Assembly: GCA_022559845.1 (NCBI GenBank)
Contig: CM040125.1
Coordinates: forward strand, 204,454,102-204,518,101
DNA length: 64,000 bases
Origin: Amorphophallus konjac
Lineage: Eukaryota; Streptophyta; Magnoliopsida; Alismatales; Araceae
Direction: 5' to 3'
This document shows positions 46,856-60,155 of the stretch, piece after piece; positions within the stretch are counted from its first letter, which is position 1, and each line of letters begins with the position of its first letter. The position numbers were made by a program, and so were the translations under genes. The notes under the pieces are model-generated. The model did no database searches, had not been told where the DNA came from, and saw nothing but the letters and a program-made list of their open reading frames with translations.

Positions 46856-48989
46856 TGTTAGAATGTAAGACAGGATCTAGAAGGGGGGATGAATAGTTCC
46901 TTTAAAAAAATTTGCGCAAACATTAAAACACACTGAATGGAAATGCAATTGAAGCAATCTTAGACAAATGATTACATAAGCCAAGACACCCGCAACTAAA
47001 GAGTTGCAAGGGCTTATGACTCATAATATGCATAGTGACAAGGTGCCATAAATACTAATTCTAATAATCCATGCACAGAGGGACTTCATGCAATGCGTCG
47101 AGCAGCTAGCGGACATGCAAGGCACCAAGTCGATTAAACTATATAATGAATGCTTCACACTGAGATACAATCGACCACTTAGAGGAACGAGGAATGTAAT
47201 GACTGAACATGTTAGACTCAGCAGGAGGCTCTCATAATAGAACACTTAACCAACCAGTACAGGGCAGAGATCTGAGCTCAAGAGCTCTCCTCATGCAAGG
47301 TGTGCGAATGCACCTTTTGATATACCGGCAGGGAGCTTTTGAAGCATGCAAACCTGTGAATGCTAATAGAAAATAGATAGGCAATCGCACAAGCAAACCA
47401 TGAAAATGAAGGATTTTTAGGTGGTTCGATCTGCTTAGCAGATCTACATCCTACCCACACTCAAACCAGAGTGTGGCTTCCCTTGCTCCAAGCAAGAACG
47501 CAGACTCAGTCTGCAAACAAGTGCTGCTTAACAGCTTGAACAGAGGGAGACAAATCCCTCGGACACTTATCTAGCAACCCACTAGATCAGCACCCCACTA
47601 CTAATGTAGTGACCGGAGAGTGCCGCTCTCCCTTCTTCTGCAAATGCAGAAGGAACTAGTGAGACAGCACCCCGTTGCTTACCAACCGAGAGAGATACCG
47701 CCCTCTCTTCATGTGAGACCTCAGAGGGAACCCGGAGATCACTCTCCCTTCTTTTGATCACTTAGAAGGAACCCGATCCCTGAACAGGGGATCGGAAAAA
47801 TAGTAGAAGGATGAAACAGGAAACTAAGAATTCAACACACACAAAAAAAACAATCCAAAGCAAATGAATACAATATAGCTTGATATGAGCAAACTAGCTC
47901 TGGATTTGATCCACGAGACCAGGCTTCCACTGAACCTTAGAAGTGCTCGAACCACTCAGATGAAGCTCTCTTTCTTCTTCTTCTTTCCCTCGGACTTTCT
48001 CTCAATTTTTCTCTTTGAACTGGATTGCTCAGAATTTCTTAAATGGAATGCTCAATTTCTTCTTTTCTCTTCTCTTCTATTATGCTCTTCATGCTCTATC
48101 TATTCTCCCCCTTCTCACTTCAAAAGAGACGAATGAGCGTATATATATCACTTGATAATTTGGGGATTTTCTGCTTCTTATATTAATCCTCAGATCTGAT
48201 TCTTCATTGGTCCAGGTGTCCATTAGAAAAGTCTTCAGAACTGAATTCCATTTACCCAGGTGGCCATTAGAATATTCCTTAGAAGAAATCATCTTGAAGG
48301 GTTGCCACGTTGCCTGGGATCAGGTGCCAGGTAACTCAAGTCGAGATCACATGGCTTCATTAAGTCCTTTCGTGCAGAGCCAATAGGTCGAGGCAACTTC
48401 CAGATGAGCAGAGGTAACTGATTCTGAGAAATGGTTCTGAGTTGGATGCATCGAGGCATCAAGTTGATGCATCAGTGCATCACTGAGCTGCTTCAATACT
48501 GTTAACGATCAAGTCCAAATAGAGAACTGTATGTGTCGAGGTAATCTGTTGATGTGTTGATGTAGTTGAAGACTCGGCCTTAAGTGTAGAAGGCTTGAAA
48601 TAGCTTTTGGCCTGATGCGTTGAGGCATCACTTTGGATGCGTCGATGTAGCGTCCTGATGCTTGAAGCATACCTTTACTTTTACTCTGATGCTTTGACGT
48701 GCTAAGACTAAGTACAACCTTGAACTGTATGTGTCGATGCATCTATCTTCCGCGTTGATGCATTGATGACCTTTTCTTCTACTGCATCGATGCAGTGTGC
48801 CTGGTTTCTTCTGATGCGTCGATGCATCACTCCTGATGCATCGATGCATCAAACTAGTGCATCAACTTGAATTTCTGTGATCCATTTGTTACCAAAGGAT
48901 CAACGCACATGTTCACCACATGTGAGACTTAGTCCTTCACCTTTCATCAAGATCAATAGTGTGTTATCATCAAAACCAGAGATCCAACA
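46856..48989 (-). repeat. 3' LTR of the second SIRE-like element
   Basis: 2134 bp, TGTTAGAATG...GATCCAACA on the + strand. It holds a cluster of gcatcgatgc-type words between 48430 and 48870, including perfect palindromes of 18 bp (48834-48851) and 14 bp (48782-48795). The end text (ctagatcctgtcttacattctaaca on -) and PPT are typical of SIRE-type Copia LTRs. It is not the same family as 13710-16587. Confidence 0.85.
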
Positions 48990-49003
48990 ATCTTCCCCTT
49001 TTT
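48990..49003 (-). other. Polypurine tract of the second SIRE-like element
   Basis: AAAAAGGGGAAGAT on the - strand, directly before the LTR start TGTTGGATC. Confidence 0.9.
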
Positions 49004-49469
49004 GATGATGGTAACTATTCATTAGCTATTCATTATTTGTTTAGTTCCTAGTTATAGAAACAACTATTCACATTAAAGTTTTTAAGGCAAAAACAATCAT
49101 TAGGTGAACTCTCATGGAGTAGAATGAATTTTCATTGACCATCAAGCAAAGTCTTGGATACAAAATGCAATGCATATGCCATGCATGACAGACTTAGACA
49201 CAAAATCTTCCAAACATCAGATCCAGACATGTCCATTTACGAAAACATATATCCAAAAAAAACATAAGAAAGCAAACAAAAAAAAACTACAGTCTGCTCC
49301 TCCTCTCTCTGCCAACAGTATTTGCCACTGCTCCTCTCTCTTCCACTCTACCATGACTTCATCTTTCTATCTCTCCCCGTTTATCTTCTCCATCTTTATC
49401 TTCTCCCCCTTATCTTAACTTCTCCAATCGTTATCTTCTCACCCTTTGCCATCAGCAAAAATGAGGGGC

Positions 49470-50684
49470 TCAGAAACACTGAAGTGTTCGGAGGCTTGGA
49501 GCTAGAGCTTCCAGGAAATTGAAAGGCTTGAGCATTAGAAAGTTGTTGCTGTAATTGAAGAATTGTGGCTGCCAGGGAGTCCACTTTCTGAGATAGCTAC
49601 TCATCCCGTCGTTTGACAAACCAATGAAGAACCTTGACATGTTCATTGATGTCATGTAGCCATTGGTGTAACATCTCACAAATGTCCTCAGTTTGGGCCT
49701 TCTACTCGGAGCCTTGTACATTGACAAATGATGATGTGGCTTCAGATGGAGGTGGGTATTGTGCATCACCAGTGTCCTCCAGATTTGCTAGAAACTGAGC
49801 CGTGTGCAGACGGATCATTTCAATAATCTCATCTCCCACCATATCCAATTTGTCATAAATCACATTCATCCTTTCCTCAATTCTGGTAGAGATATTAACC
49901 AACTGAGCAGGTCAGTGTTAACTTTTTCATTGAGATTTACAGAGGCATCAAGAATCTTGGTAGAGTTACCAGTGACTTCTGCCAGTAGTCTGATGGAAGC
50001 ATCAAGGATCCTTATAAGGTTAGCATGAACTGTTGCTTCCAGACTGGCTATGGCCTCAATGATCTTTGTAGAATCAGCAGCAACTTTAGCTGCAAGGCTG
50101 GTGGAGGCATTGGTGACTTTTGTAGATTCAGCAGTGAGCTTCTTTTCAATTCCTGTCACTGTGTCAATGAGGGTTGCATATTTAAGAGATAATATGTTCT
50201 GTTCTTCTCTGATGTCATAGGCATGTATGAGCATTTGAGTTGTTTTCTCCTATGTTTCAATATGAATTTCTCTCAAATTTTTCATGACAGCTCCTGCTTT
50301 CTCACAGACATGTATCAAGGAGTTTAGAAAAGTATGCAAATGTGTGTTTGACCTCATTTTATCTCTTACAAACTTCTCCCAACGACTGTTTGCATTTTGC
50401 TCAACGTGAGCAAGTCTTATATCCAACCTTTCAACACTCAGATTTAGTTGCATGATGGAGGAGCTCAAGTTGGCAAACCGGACTGTTAAAAATCTGATCA
50501 AAGTTGGGTGAATACCCACCAGCCCTTCAGTGGTAGCAAATGTTGTTCCTCTTGAAGTGGAGGCTTCAGCATGGAATTTAGGTGGAATATCTCCTTCAGC
50601 AAATATTCTTGGTTCTTCTCGAGGAGACTGAGGGGGCAATATCCCAAATTGTGTCATCGGTCCAAGATATGTGCTTTGTGGCAC
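49470..50684 (-). pseudogene. C-terminal coiled-coil/repeat part of the SIRE-element ORF, broken
   Basis: Minus-strand frames 50684-50250 and 50234-49866 share one frame with an in-frame stop between them. The next segments (49902-49702, 49769-49470) are shifted. Just upstream (50690-50830) the same strand encodes a Gln-rich stretch. The 50234-49866 segment repeats a (D/E)(S/A)TKI..A(S)..L.(A/E) heptad-like unit about five times, suggesting a coiled coil. Function unknown. Confidence 0.5.
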
Positions 50685-50824
50685 AAGTTGTTCATGTTGA
50701 TCTTATTGTTGGTCAAAGTGTTGCTGCTGCAGCTCAGGCTGTTGGTCAACTTGTTGCTGCTCTGGCTGTTCTTGTTCAAAATTCTATTGTGGCAGTTGCT
50801 GCTCAAAGTGGTACTGCTGCTGCT

Positions 50825-51868
50825 CTAGATGTTCAACCTACTGTGGCTCAAGCTGCTGCTGTGGCTGCCTTTGAAGCCTTCCACCAATCTTTTGATTTCC
50901 ATCAACTTCTCTACAAAGTTCATTATGTAAACATTAGTCATCGGAATGTTCTTGGATTTTTCACCTTCCAATGGAATGTTCATCCTCTTGAAGATAGCAG
51001 TCAGATGGGCTGCATAAGGGAGATGCCTGCCCTTGTTTCTGAAGAAACCAATAATCTGAATCATCAGGTTTGGGAGGCAGACTCTAATGTTCTTGAACAT
51101 ACAATAGAATAGGAACCTCTGATATTCAGTCAGTCTACCCCTCCAACTACCTTGTGGGGTAATGATGGTTGTGAATATGTGGTGAAGCAGCCGTTGCAGG
51201 GGAGGAAACTTGGCTGTGTTAAAGCTAGTCAGGTAAGTGTTCTTAATCTCTTGAATGTTTCTAGGCAGACCGGTCATAATGGTATACCCCTTATGGGTAC
51301 TGTAAGTGAAGTTGTTTACCACAACTCCATCTATTGGAATTCTTAAAGCCTTGTGCAGCAACGTCTTGTTGACATCTATTTCAATTCCTTTAACTGTTGT
51401 CCACAGCTTGGGAAGACTCGCATCGTACTTCAAGTTTTCATAAAACTGGGTTACTAACTTAGGATAGTAAACCCTGTGTTTGCATACACATTTTTTCAAC
51501 CCTTGAAACTTGATCATGTCCATTAGCTAAGGAAAATTCTCAATCAGTTGGTGGTCATGATAACCTATGTATCTTGGGAACAGAATACGAACCAAATCAC
51601 CTGATGAAGCATCATCATAATCCGGCTCTTGACTAGTAGATATCTTCTTCCAAGCTTTCTGAGTGAGTATACCCTTTTCATCTGAGGATACCGTGGCACG
51701 ATCTTTCCGCTTTGTTCCTTTGGACTGCGGTTGATTTGAGCCACTAGCTGACTCCTCCTGATCATATAGCATCTTGGATCGACGTTCTTTGCAGGACGAT
51801 CCAGCAGCTTCTAGTTGATTCTCTATAGCGGGCTGATTTCCCCTTCTCCTCGTAATAGGTGGAGACAT
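50825..51868 (-). pseudogene. Plant retroelement-associated ORF with one in-frame TAG
   Basis: Starts at the ATG at 51868 (MSPPITRRRGNQP). About 110 residues of polar, Ser/Lys-rich sequence follow, then TAG at 51527-51529, then 230 more residues in the same frame. The second part fits, from memory, the uncharacterised 'putative plant transposon protein' domain common in non-autonomous plant retroelements: YYPKLVTQFYENL, KALRIPIDG, PPLQRLLHHIFTTIITPQGS, then CLPNLMIQIIGFF and LPYAAHLTAIFKRMNI. It is followed by a Gln-rich tract. It lies between the presumed body and the 3' LTR. Function unknown. Confidence 0.6.
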
Positions 51869-52870
51869 AGTTGCGAAAGTGACGGCAGAAGGAAGTCTAT
51901 GGAGATAGGGTTGACTGGAGAAGGTAGAGGAGGTGTGGTGTAGACAAGGTTTCCCTGAGGAGGAAAAGAAGAAAGAACTATTAGTTCATCCAACGAGGGT
52001 GACACGGCTCTGGCTCAGAGTAATAGGCAGGATACGGAAACAGACGAACGGTTACGGAGAAGGAGTGGGGCGTGAGATTTAATCTCAACGGAGTGAATTT
52101 GCTTTATTTACCGTAAAGTAAGTGGAAATTACCAAAGTGCCCTTTCTTTAAGAATTAATGTTAATAGGCTCTTGCAGCATATTATGGTTTAAAGTTCATA
52201 TTATTAAATGAAAAACAACCATCCTGGACTTAACCCATTCATGCAAATGCAATGGATGAAAATATTTGTCACAAGAACCATGCCCAGCCTATATCTTTCA
52301 ATTGAACACATGATTTTTAGCTTGCAACACAAGGAAAAATAATCCGGCATATATTGAATATAATAGAGTTAAGAGTTCAACGAGGTTCCAGAGTCAACCA
52401 TTTCATTATTATATACATATATATTATTATAGTTTTGAGCAATCCAGTGTAGTCAACACCTTTTGACTCAAAGAATCATGTTGTTTAGACGCCAGAATCC
52501 CATGGTCCTTAGTGTAACTAGCATGCATGCCTTTGAATAGAGATAACTGTCTTCATCATGACTAGCTCTGTTGCATTTCATTGATGCAGAGATCTAGTTT
52601 CTCATATGATCATTTCATTGCTCTGCCATTTTATGGCGTATTATCTGATTTCACTGAAAACTCTTAAGAAGGTTTATAGATAATATATGCAAGGAATTCT
52701 TTTTCCAAGGAAGTTTACTTTACTCATCATTTTCAAAATCCAGAGATAGTTAAGGTAGATTCTTCTTTAAAATATTTTGACCAATTAAAAATGCATTAGA
52801 GATTTGTTCAGAATGAGTTAGCTTGGATTTAATGTGTATGAGCGATAAACCATCATAGTGTAAGAGGTTG
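51869..52870 (-). other. Non-coding internal region of the second SIRE-like element
   Basis: No ORF or motif recognised. AT-rich from 52100. It ends at the Gypsy B target site, whose ggttg (52866-52870) is the left TSD copy. Confidence 0.5.
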
Positions 52871-55554
52871 TGTCACGCCCCGAGCGCGGAAGATACCCAG
52901 AGACGCGTGACGAGTTTATATCGATCATGTCAATCAGAGTATTAGTATATTCGACACCAAATCAGAGATGCGCAAGAGTAAAGATAACCCAATCCTTTTA
53001 TTCCTTCACAAAAGTATTTCTATTACAATCCCTTGAAAATGTTAAACTTAATAAAAAGAAAAGTACAAAATTGACTCAAGAAAATATAGAAAAGACAAGA
53101 CTAGTTGACGCTTTGAGAAGCTCTAATCTCTTTCACTCTTGACCTTCCCTGTCCGATTGAGTCTCGTCGTCGGACTTACCTGAAAAGTAGGGAAACACTG
53201 AGTGAGCGAACGCTCAGTAGGAAATTATATCTCAAGAACTAGCAATGGGTTTAAGTAATTAAATTTTTCACATGTAAATGCAATATGCATGTAGAAATAA
53301 CTGAGCAAGTGAAATAGAATAACACGTCGTGCAAAACTTCCAAGCGAGTCTTAAACAATAGATATTCATGAGAGACTTTATAGATTATTGGCTATTTCAC
53401 GCAAGTACTTTGCCCGTGTCAGGCCATGCTAGTAAAGTCACGCAAGTCGAGTCACACACGCAAGAAAGAGAGAGTGTGTGTGGAATGCCAAAGATCAAGA
53501 GAAAAAGTACTTCGGTGCAATGCTATACACCGTGATCATTACAACTCCCATGGGTACTAGTACTTTTGGGTGCTCCTCCCAAGACCAGATCGGGCCCTTA
53601 TATGCACAGCATTAAAGATAGATCTAGACATCCACTTTATTTGTATAGCCAATATGGAATTTCAAAGAAAAAACTTGTGGAAATTCTAGATAGAGTAGAG
53701 TTTAAAATTGAACTTGATGTATAAGGACGATAATAATGATATAAACACGAGTATCGATAAAACTGGGTGGAGTTGGTTCCCTAATTGGGTACCATGACAA
53801 TTAAGTGTCCATATATAGATGGTCATGTCATTTAATATAGAATTGAGGTCCACAAGAACATCATAATAATGGCATGATTTTCACATCCTATTAAGAATAT
53901 TCTCATGATATCCACATAGCATATCATGAGGGCCGGTATACCATGTTTCTATAGAGTGACATGGCAAAATAGTGTAAAGGGTTTTTATGGTACAACCAGC
54001 TCAGTCGGCCTTGAGGGAATCCAAGGCTACGAGGAGACTTACGGAGGTCTCAATGACTAACTTGCTAGTCCAAAGGAACGGAATGTCCAATGGAGGACTT
54101 GTATGTCACCGAGAGTTGGTTGGTAATGCGACAAATCACCGTGAAATATGGGACTATACTCACGGAATGGAATATAGTGCCGATATATATATATATATAT
54201 AAATAAAACCCTCGGTTCACAGAAAAACAGTGGAAAAATAATTTATACAGGAAATTAGCGACTTAACCTAAGTCACTATTTAATGAATTAACGCCCTTCA
54301 CTGGGTCATTTATTTTCAGTTTGACGACTTCAGGAGCAGTCGTCCATTATAATTTTCTATTTTTTTATATTTTCTTAATTCTATATTTTTGATAAAACGC
54401 GCCTTATCCAGGGGCGTCACTTTCAGAAAAGACGACCTACTAGAGGTCGTTAATTCTCTTTGGTTTCCAGGAATATGAACAGATGATAAATAATTTGCAG
54501 GAACCACATATATGAATTGGACAAGAAAAATAGAAGGATTCAAGGTATATGATCATGCATTAGATTTAACTACAGGTTTCATAGATATTAAATTTCAAAC
54601 GTGCGTATTTATCAATTTCTTAAAATTGACGACTCTTAGTTCGGCGTCAGATCATGAATTAGCGCCCCGACATGGGTCGCCTCTTGCCAAAATTTCATAG
54701 AAAACCTCTAAAACGTAGTAAAACTATATGCATGAATTACAGATGATATTATCATAAATTTTTATGCTAGTTTGGGCTACAATTCTTGAGAAAACCTACC
54801 TGATGAATGATCTGGGTGAAGATACGTGAAGGTTGTGAAGAGAAAACGATACTCTGTTCTAAACAGAGTCTTCTGGGAAAACGATGTTGACGAAGAACCC
54901 ACGTTCTTCAGCTAGACAAGAGAGTTACTACTTGCTGCAGGCAACCTACAGAAGAAGAAGATGAAGAACATTAATATTCTCCATATCCATAACCGAAGGC
55001 AGAGGAAGAAGAACAAACCTGTTCTTCACGCACGAGACAGCAACAGAACGCCTTTGACCAAAATAGCTAATAGGTTCGACTGAAAGGGGTATTTATAGGG
55101 TTTCAGGAATCCCTTAAGGTTAGAATTTGATTATAACTCTAGTTTCCTTGATAGAGTCCTTACCATAATCAATCGAACACGTAGCAATCCTAAAACTTAC
55201 CCTGGATAGTCTCCTGGTTCGAACGAAACACCAATGCAATTAACGCCTTAGGTTAGGGCGTTAATTCTAATTGACGTCTTTACCTGTGCCGTTTTATTTT
55301 GTAATTCACTCCCAAGAAGAGGGCGTTCCTTATTCTTTCCTTTTACACTCTTCGATCCTTTAGAAATTTGACGCCCTTAGGTCTAGGCGTCTCTTTTTAA
55401 ATTAACGCCTCATGTGAAGGCGTTACTTATTTAAATCGCGCCTTGTTGAGAGGCGTTATTTACATTTGACTTATTATTTATTCATTTTGGTTCTTATCAT
55501 TTACTTACTTAATTTTTCTTGAAATCTTCCTTTTATTTTACCAGGGTTGCTACA
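52871..55554 (-). repeat. 3' LTR of Gypsy element B
   Basis: 2684 bp. Minus-strand TATAAATA at 55090-55097. It carries an array of AACGCC...GGCGTT hairpins, dense at 55239-55460, including a perfect 10-bp stem with 9-nt loop (55239-55248/55258-55267), and more scattered units at 54285-54680. Short (TA)n at about 54184-54201. Confidence 0.95.
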
Positions 55555-55568
55555 CCCTCCCCCACTTA
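55555..55568 (-). other. Polypurine tract of Gypsy element B
   Basis: AAGTGGGGGAGGG on the - strand, directly before the LTR start TGTAGCAACC. Confidence 0.88.
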
Positions 55569-55631
55569 AAAGAATTTGGTCCCCAAATTCAATCGCATAT
55601 ATATATGTGGAGAGTGTAGAGTATATACCTC

Positions 55632-58600
55632 TTACAATAATTCTGGGAATCGCTTCCTCATGGATTCCTCGGTCTCCCAGGTGGCTTCGTGTTCTAAACA
55701 TTTACTCCATTGCACCTTAACCATGGGAATAATTTTTTTCCTTAATGTTCGTACCTCGCGATCGAGGATGTTCATAAGCCTTTGTCATAAGTGAGATCCC
55801 TTTGAATCACCAGGTCTCCATGATCAATGATATGTGACGGATCATGCACATATTTTATCAACATTGATATGTGGAATACATTATGAACTTCGGACAATTG
55901 AGGAGGTAAAGCGACGCGGTAAGCAACCTCGCCAACTCTTTCTAGTATCTCAAAAGGTCCGATAAACCTTGGTGTAAGCTTGCCCTTAACACCAAATCTC
56001 CTTATTCCACGTCCAGGTGATATCTTAAGAAAAACGTGATCTCCCACTTGGAATTCGAGATCTCTTCTTCGTGTATCAGCATAAGCCTTCTGTCTAGACT
56101 GAGCAACTTGAAGTCTTTCTCTAATCAACTGAAACTTTTCAGTGGTATCCCTTACCATGTCTGGACCTAATAGTTGTTTTTCGCCAACTTCGTCCCAGCA
56201 CAAAGGCGATCGGCAACTCCTTCCGTATAAAGCTTCGAAAGATGCCATTTGTATACTTGCCTGGTAGCTGTTATTGTATGCAAATTCAACCAAAGGCAAG
56301 TGATCATGCCAGCTCCCACCAAAACCAATGATGCAAGCTCTGAGCATATCTTCAACCACCTGATTAGTTCTCTCGGTCTGACCATCCGTTTGAGGATGAA
56401 AAGCTGTACTAAAGTTAAGTCTCGTCCTCAGTGAATGTTGTAAACCCTTCCAAAAGTGAGAAGTAAAACGGGGGTCTCTGTCAGACACGATTGAGACAGG
56501 TACTCCATGTAACCTGACTATCTCTTTAAGGTATAATGCAGCAAGAACATCAACTGACCATCGACTCTTGATTGGCAAGAAGTGTGCCGATTTGGTCAAT
56601 CGGTCGATGATAACCCATATTCCGTCATATCCTCCCTTTGATTTGGACAGACCCATAATGAAGTCCATACCGATATCCTCCCACTTCCACTTGGGAATAT
56701 CTAGAGTATGTAGCTTACCGGTAGGCTTTTGGTGTTCTGCCTTGACTTGTTGACATGTGAGACAACGAGACATAAAATCTGCTATTTCTCTTTTCATATT
56801 GGGCCACCAAAAGGTCCTTTTCAAATCTTGGTACATCTTAGTTGATCCTGGATGAATCGTGTACCTTGATCTGTGAGCTTCATCTAAGATTTTCTTCTTT
56901 AGCTCTGAGCAATTCGGTATACATGTTTTATTTCTGAACATCAATCTTCCATTTGGTGTTAATTTGAAATCAGGTTGTTCTTCCATTTTTCCCTTGATTT
57001 CCACTAGTACGGGGTCACTACCTTGAAGTCCTTGTATTTCGGATAGCAAGTCTGGCTGTATGCTCATATGGGATAAGGTGACACACCTACTGTCCTTGTC
57101 CATGCTTATATTAAGTTTAGAGAATTGTTCTAGCAACTTCCACTCCTGAATCATACAATTGGCTAATAGTGCTCTCGACTTTCGACTGAGGGCATCGGCT
57201 ACAGGATTACCCTTTCCAGGATGATATTGTATAGTGAAGTCGAAGTCCTTAAGATATTCTAGCCAACGTCTTTGCCTCATATTCAATTCCTTCTGAGAGA
57301 AGAGATACTTAAGACTTTTATGGTCAGAGTATACAATAAATTGTAGTCCGTACAGATAATGTCTCCATATCTTCAGTGCAAATACTACCACAGCCAATTT
57401 TAAATCATGAACTGGGTAGTTCTCCTCGTGCTTCTTCAATTGGCGAGAAGAGTAGGCTATAACCTTCCCTTGTTGCATTAAAACACATCCGAGACCAATG
57501 CCAGATGCATCGGTGTATATTTCAAATCTCTCGCCTTCAATTGGTAAAGCTAAAACCGGGGCAGTAGTTAGATGATCTTTGAGAGCTTGGAAGTTTCTTT
57601 CACATTCCTCACTCCATTCATAACATATCTCCTTGCGAGTTAGCCTAGTGAGTGGTACGGCTATCTTGGAGAAATCCTTGATGAATCGCCGATAGTAGCC
57701 CGCAAGACCCAAGAAACTACGGATCTCGCTAGCATTGGTCGGTCTTTCCCAATTCCTTATAGCTTCAACCTTTGATGGATCTATGGATAAACCGTCTTTT
57801 GATATAACATGCCCCAAGAAAGCTACTTCTCCTAACCAAAATTCACATTTTCTGAGCTTTGCATATAACTGATTTATCCTCAATATTTGTAATGCTATTC
57901 TCAAATGCTCCTCGTGCTCTTCCTTGGTCTTTGAATAGATCAGTATATCATCAATGAAAACCACTATGAATTGATCTAGATGAGACCTGAATATACTATT
58001 CATCAACTGCATAAAGGCAGCAGGGGCATTTGTTAGTCCAAAAGGCATAACAACAAATTCATAGTGCCCATACCTGCTTCTGAACGCGGTCTTATAAATG
58101 TCCTCATCTTTGATCCTTAGTTGGTGATATCCCGACCTGAGATCAATCTTCGAAAAATACATGGATCCAGATATTTGATCAAATAACTCATCGATTCTCG
58201 GCAGTGGATACTTGTTCTTGATAGTGAGATGATTCAACTATCGATAGTCGATGCATAACCTCATGGATCCATCTTTCTTCTTTACAAATAGCACAGGTGC
58301 TCCCCACGGGGAAGTGCTTGGTCTAATAAATCCCTTCTTGAAAAGTTCCATCAATTGCTCCTTCAGCTCCTTGAGTTCGGCAGGGGACATCCTATATGGT
58401 GCCTTAGAAACTGGTCCAGCACCAGGGACCAAGTCGATGGTGAATGCCACTTCTCTTTGTGGGGGTAATCCAGGCAAATCTTCCGAAAATACGTCCAAAA
58501 ATTCTTGCACAACTGGGATGTATTCTAGCTTAGTCTCCTTAGTCTCCTTAATTGTGACAAATGCAAGGAAAGATACACATCCTTTCCTTATTAGCTTGCT

Positions 58601-59983
58601 AGCTCGGAGAGCCAAAATAAGAGGTGACTTCCTCCGACTCTTAGGGCTAGAATAGACTAGTTCTGGAAAGTCCTTGAAAGTAACTTTGCTGTTACGACAA
58701 TCCACAGTTGCCTGATACCTAGATAACCAGTCTGCTCCCAATATGACATCATATTCCTTTAGGTCTAAACATATGAGGTGGATAGGAAGATTTCTTCCTT
58801 TTACCAAGACTTCACAGTTTTGATAATGGTGAGTAATATCGGTTTCATTTCCGAGAGGAGTAGATAAAAATATTTTCATCCATTCCGGTTCCATAGGTAG
58901 TGGGTCAGCAAACTTCTTGGAAATAAAAGAATGTGATGCACCCGTATCAAATAAGACATGTGCAGACTTGGAACAAACTTTCAGTGTACCTTCTACTAGT
59001 CCACCTTCGTCTTGTTCCGCCTCCTTAATAGCTTGGAGACGAGCATTCTTTGTCACCGGGCACTTTTCATCACCGGCTTGATCATTGAGTAGGGGACAGT
59101 CGGGAATCCGATGATCACGGCTCCCACAACGGAGACACGCTCCAAGTTTCCTCCAACATTCTTCGGCCTTGTGCCCGGCCTTATCACAGTGCTTACATAC
59201 CACCTTAGAAGGTGTAGTGGTGATGGAGAAAGGTTTGGTCTTCTTGAACTTTTGCTCCTAGGAGGGAGTACCTCCATTACTTGGCCTCTTCTTGAAATTG
59301 GGTTTGAAGGTGCCGGAGCTAGTAACATTCTCCTTCTTGTCTTTCCCACGGATCCTATCAGATAGTTCCGTGGCATCTTCTAGTAATTGGGCTCGTCGAA
59401 CCATCTCCGAATAGACTTGTATGTCCATCGGTGCTAGTTGTATGATATATTGGGGCCTGAGCCCGTTAAGGAATCTTCGAGCTTTCATCTTCTCAGTACT
59501 AACTAAGTGTTTAGCGTACCGAGACATCCTTGAGAACTGCGCTTCATATTCAGCCACCGACAAAGATCGTTGCTTAAGTGCGGCAAATTCAGCGGCTTTC
59601 TTCTCCTGAACTCGATCTGAGAAATATTTATTGTTGAAATGTTCAACAAACACCTCCCAAGTAACTTGTCCTTGATCTAATGTGGCTTCTACCGACTCCC
59701 ACCAGCATCAGGCGTCTCTTTCTAGTTGAAATATGGCTAAGAGGACCTTCTCTTGGTCCGAACATTGCATGACTCTAAAAACACGTTCCGTCTCTCGGAT
59801 CCAGTGCTTGGCATCATCTGGATCAGTGGATCCCATGAACTTAGGAGGGTTCATGTTCTAGAAGCTTTGGTGGAGGTTTCCTGCTCCACGATGTGCACCT
59901 CCTTGTGTCACTTGTTGAAGTGCCTGGGTCATGCCTTGAAGAGTGCGTTGCATGTTGCGCCATTGAGCACGTTCGGCAGCCAT
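55632..59983 (-). pseudogene. gag-pol: Gag-pol of Gypsy element B, catalytic motifs kept
   Basis: ATG at 59983 (MAAERAQWRN). One frame runs to 55772, broken by TAG 59858-59860, TGA 59708-59710, TAG 59258-59260 and TAG 58238-58240 (replacing a residue in the CIDYR.LNHLT segment of RT). Order: Gag; two CX2CX4HX4C knuckles (59096-59197); protease DTGAS (58934-58948); RT with FIDD (57947-57958); RNase H with YTDAS (57503-57517) and DHKSL; integrase with H455, H462, C492, C495 and D525, D586, E622 (numbered from 58237; 35 residues between D586 and E622); GPF module (FIGPFEIL). Near 55780 a shift puts the last 45 residues, a chromodomain-like tail (VQW...EATWE), into another frame ending at 55632. 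Confidence 0.93.
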
Positions 59984-60135
59984 TGTCCTATAATTACAAT
60001 AGCTATATTAGTATGTGATTGCATTAAAAGGCTTTTAATTCTAGGCTGACTTTAACCCTTGGTTCTACCCAATCTCACTGGATAGAGGTTCAGACTTATC
60101 CTTGGACTTAGGTTTCCTAGGAATTGAATACCCTA

Positions 60136-60148
60136 GGCTCTGATATCA
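60136..60148 (-). other. Primer binding site of Gypsy element B
   Basis: TGATATCAGAGCC on the - strand, 7 nt inside the 5' LTR. One base differs from TGGTATCAGAGCC, the initiator tRNA-Met complement seen in element A. Confidence 0.82.
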
Positions 60149-60155
60149 CAAAAAC

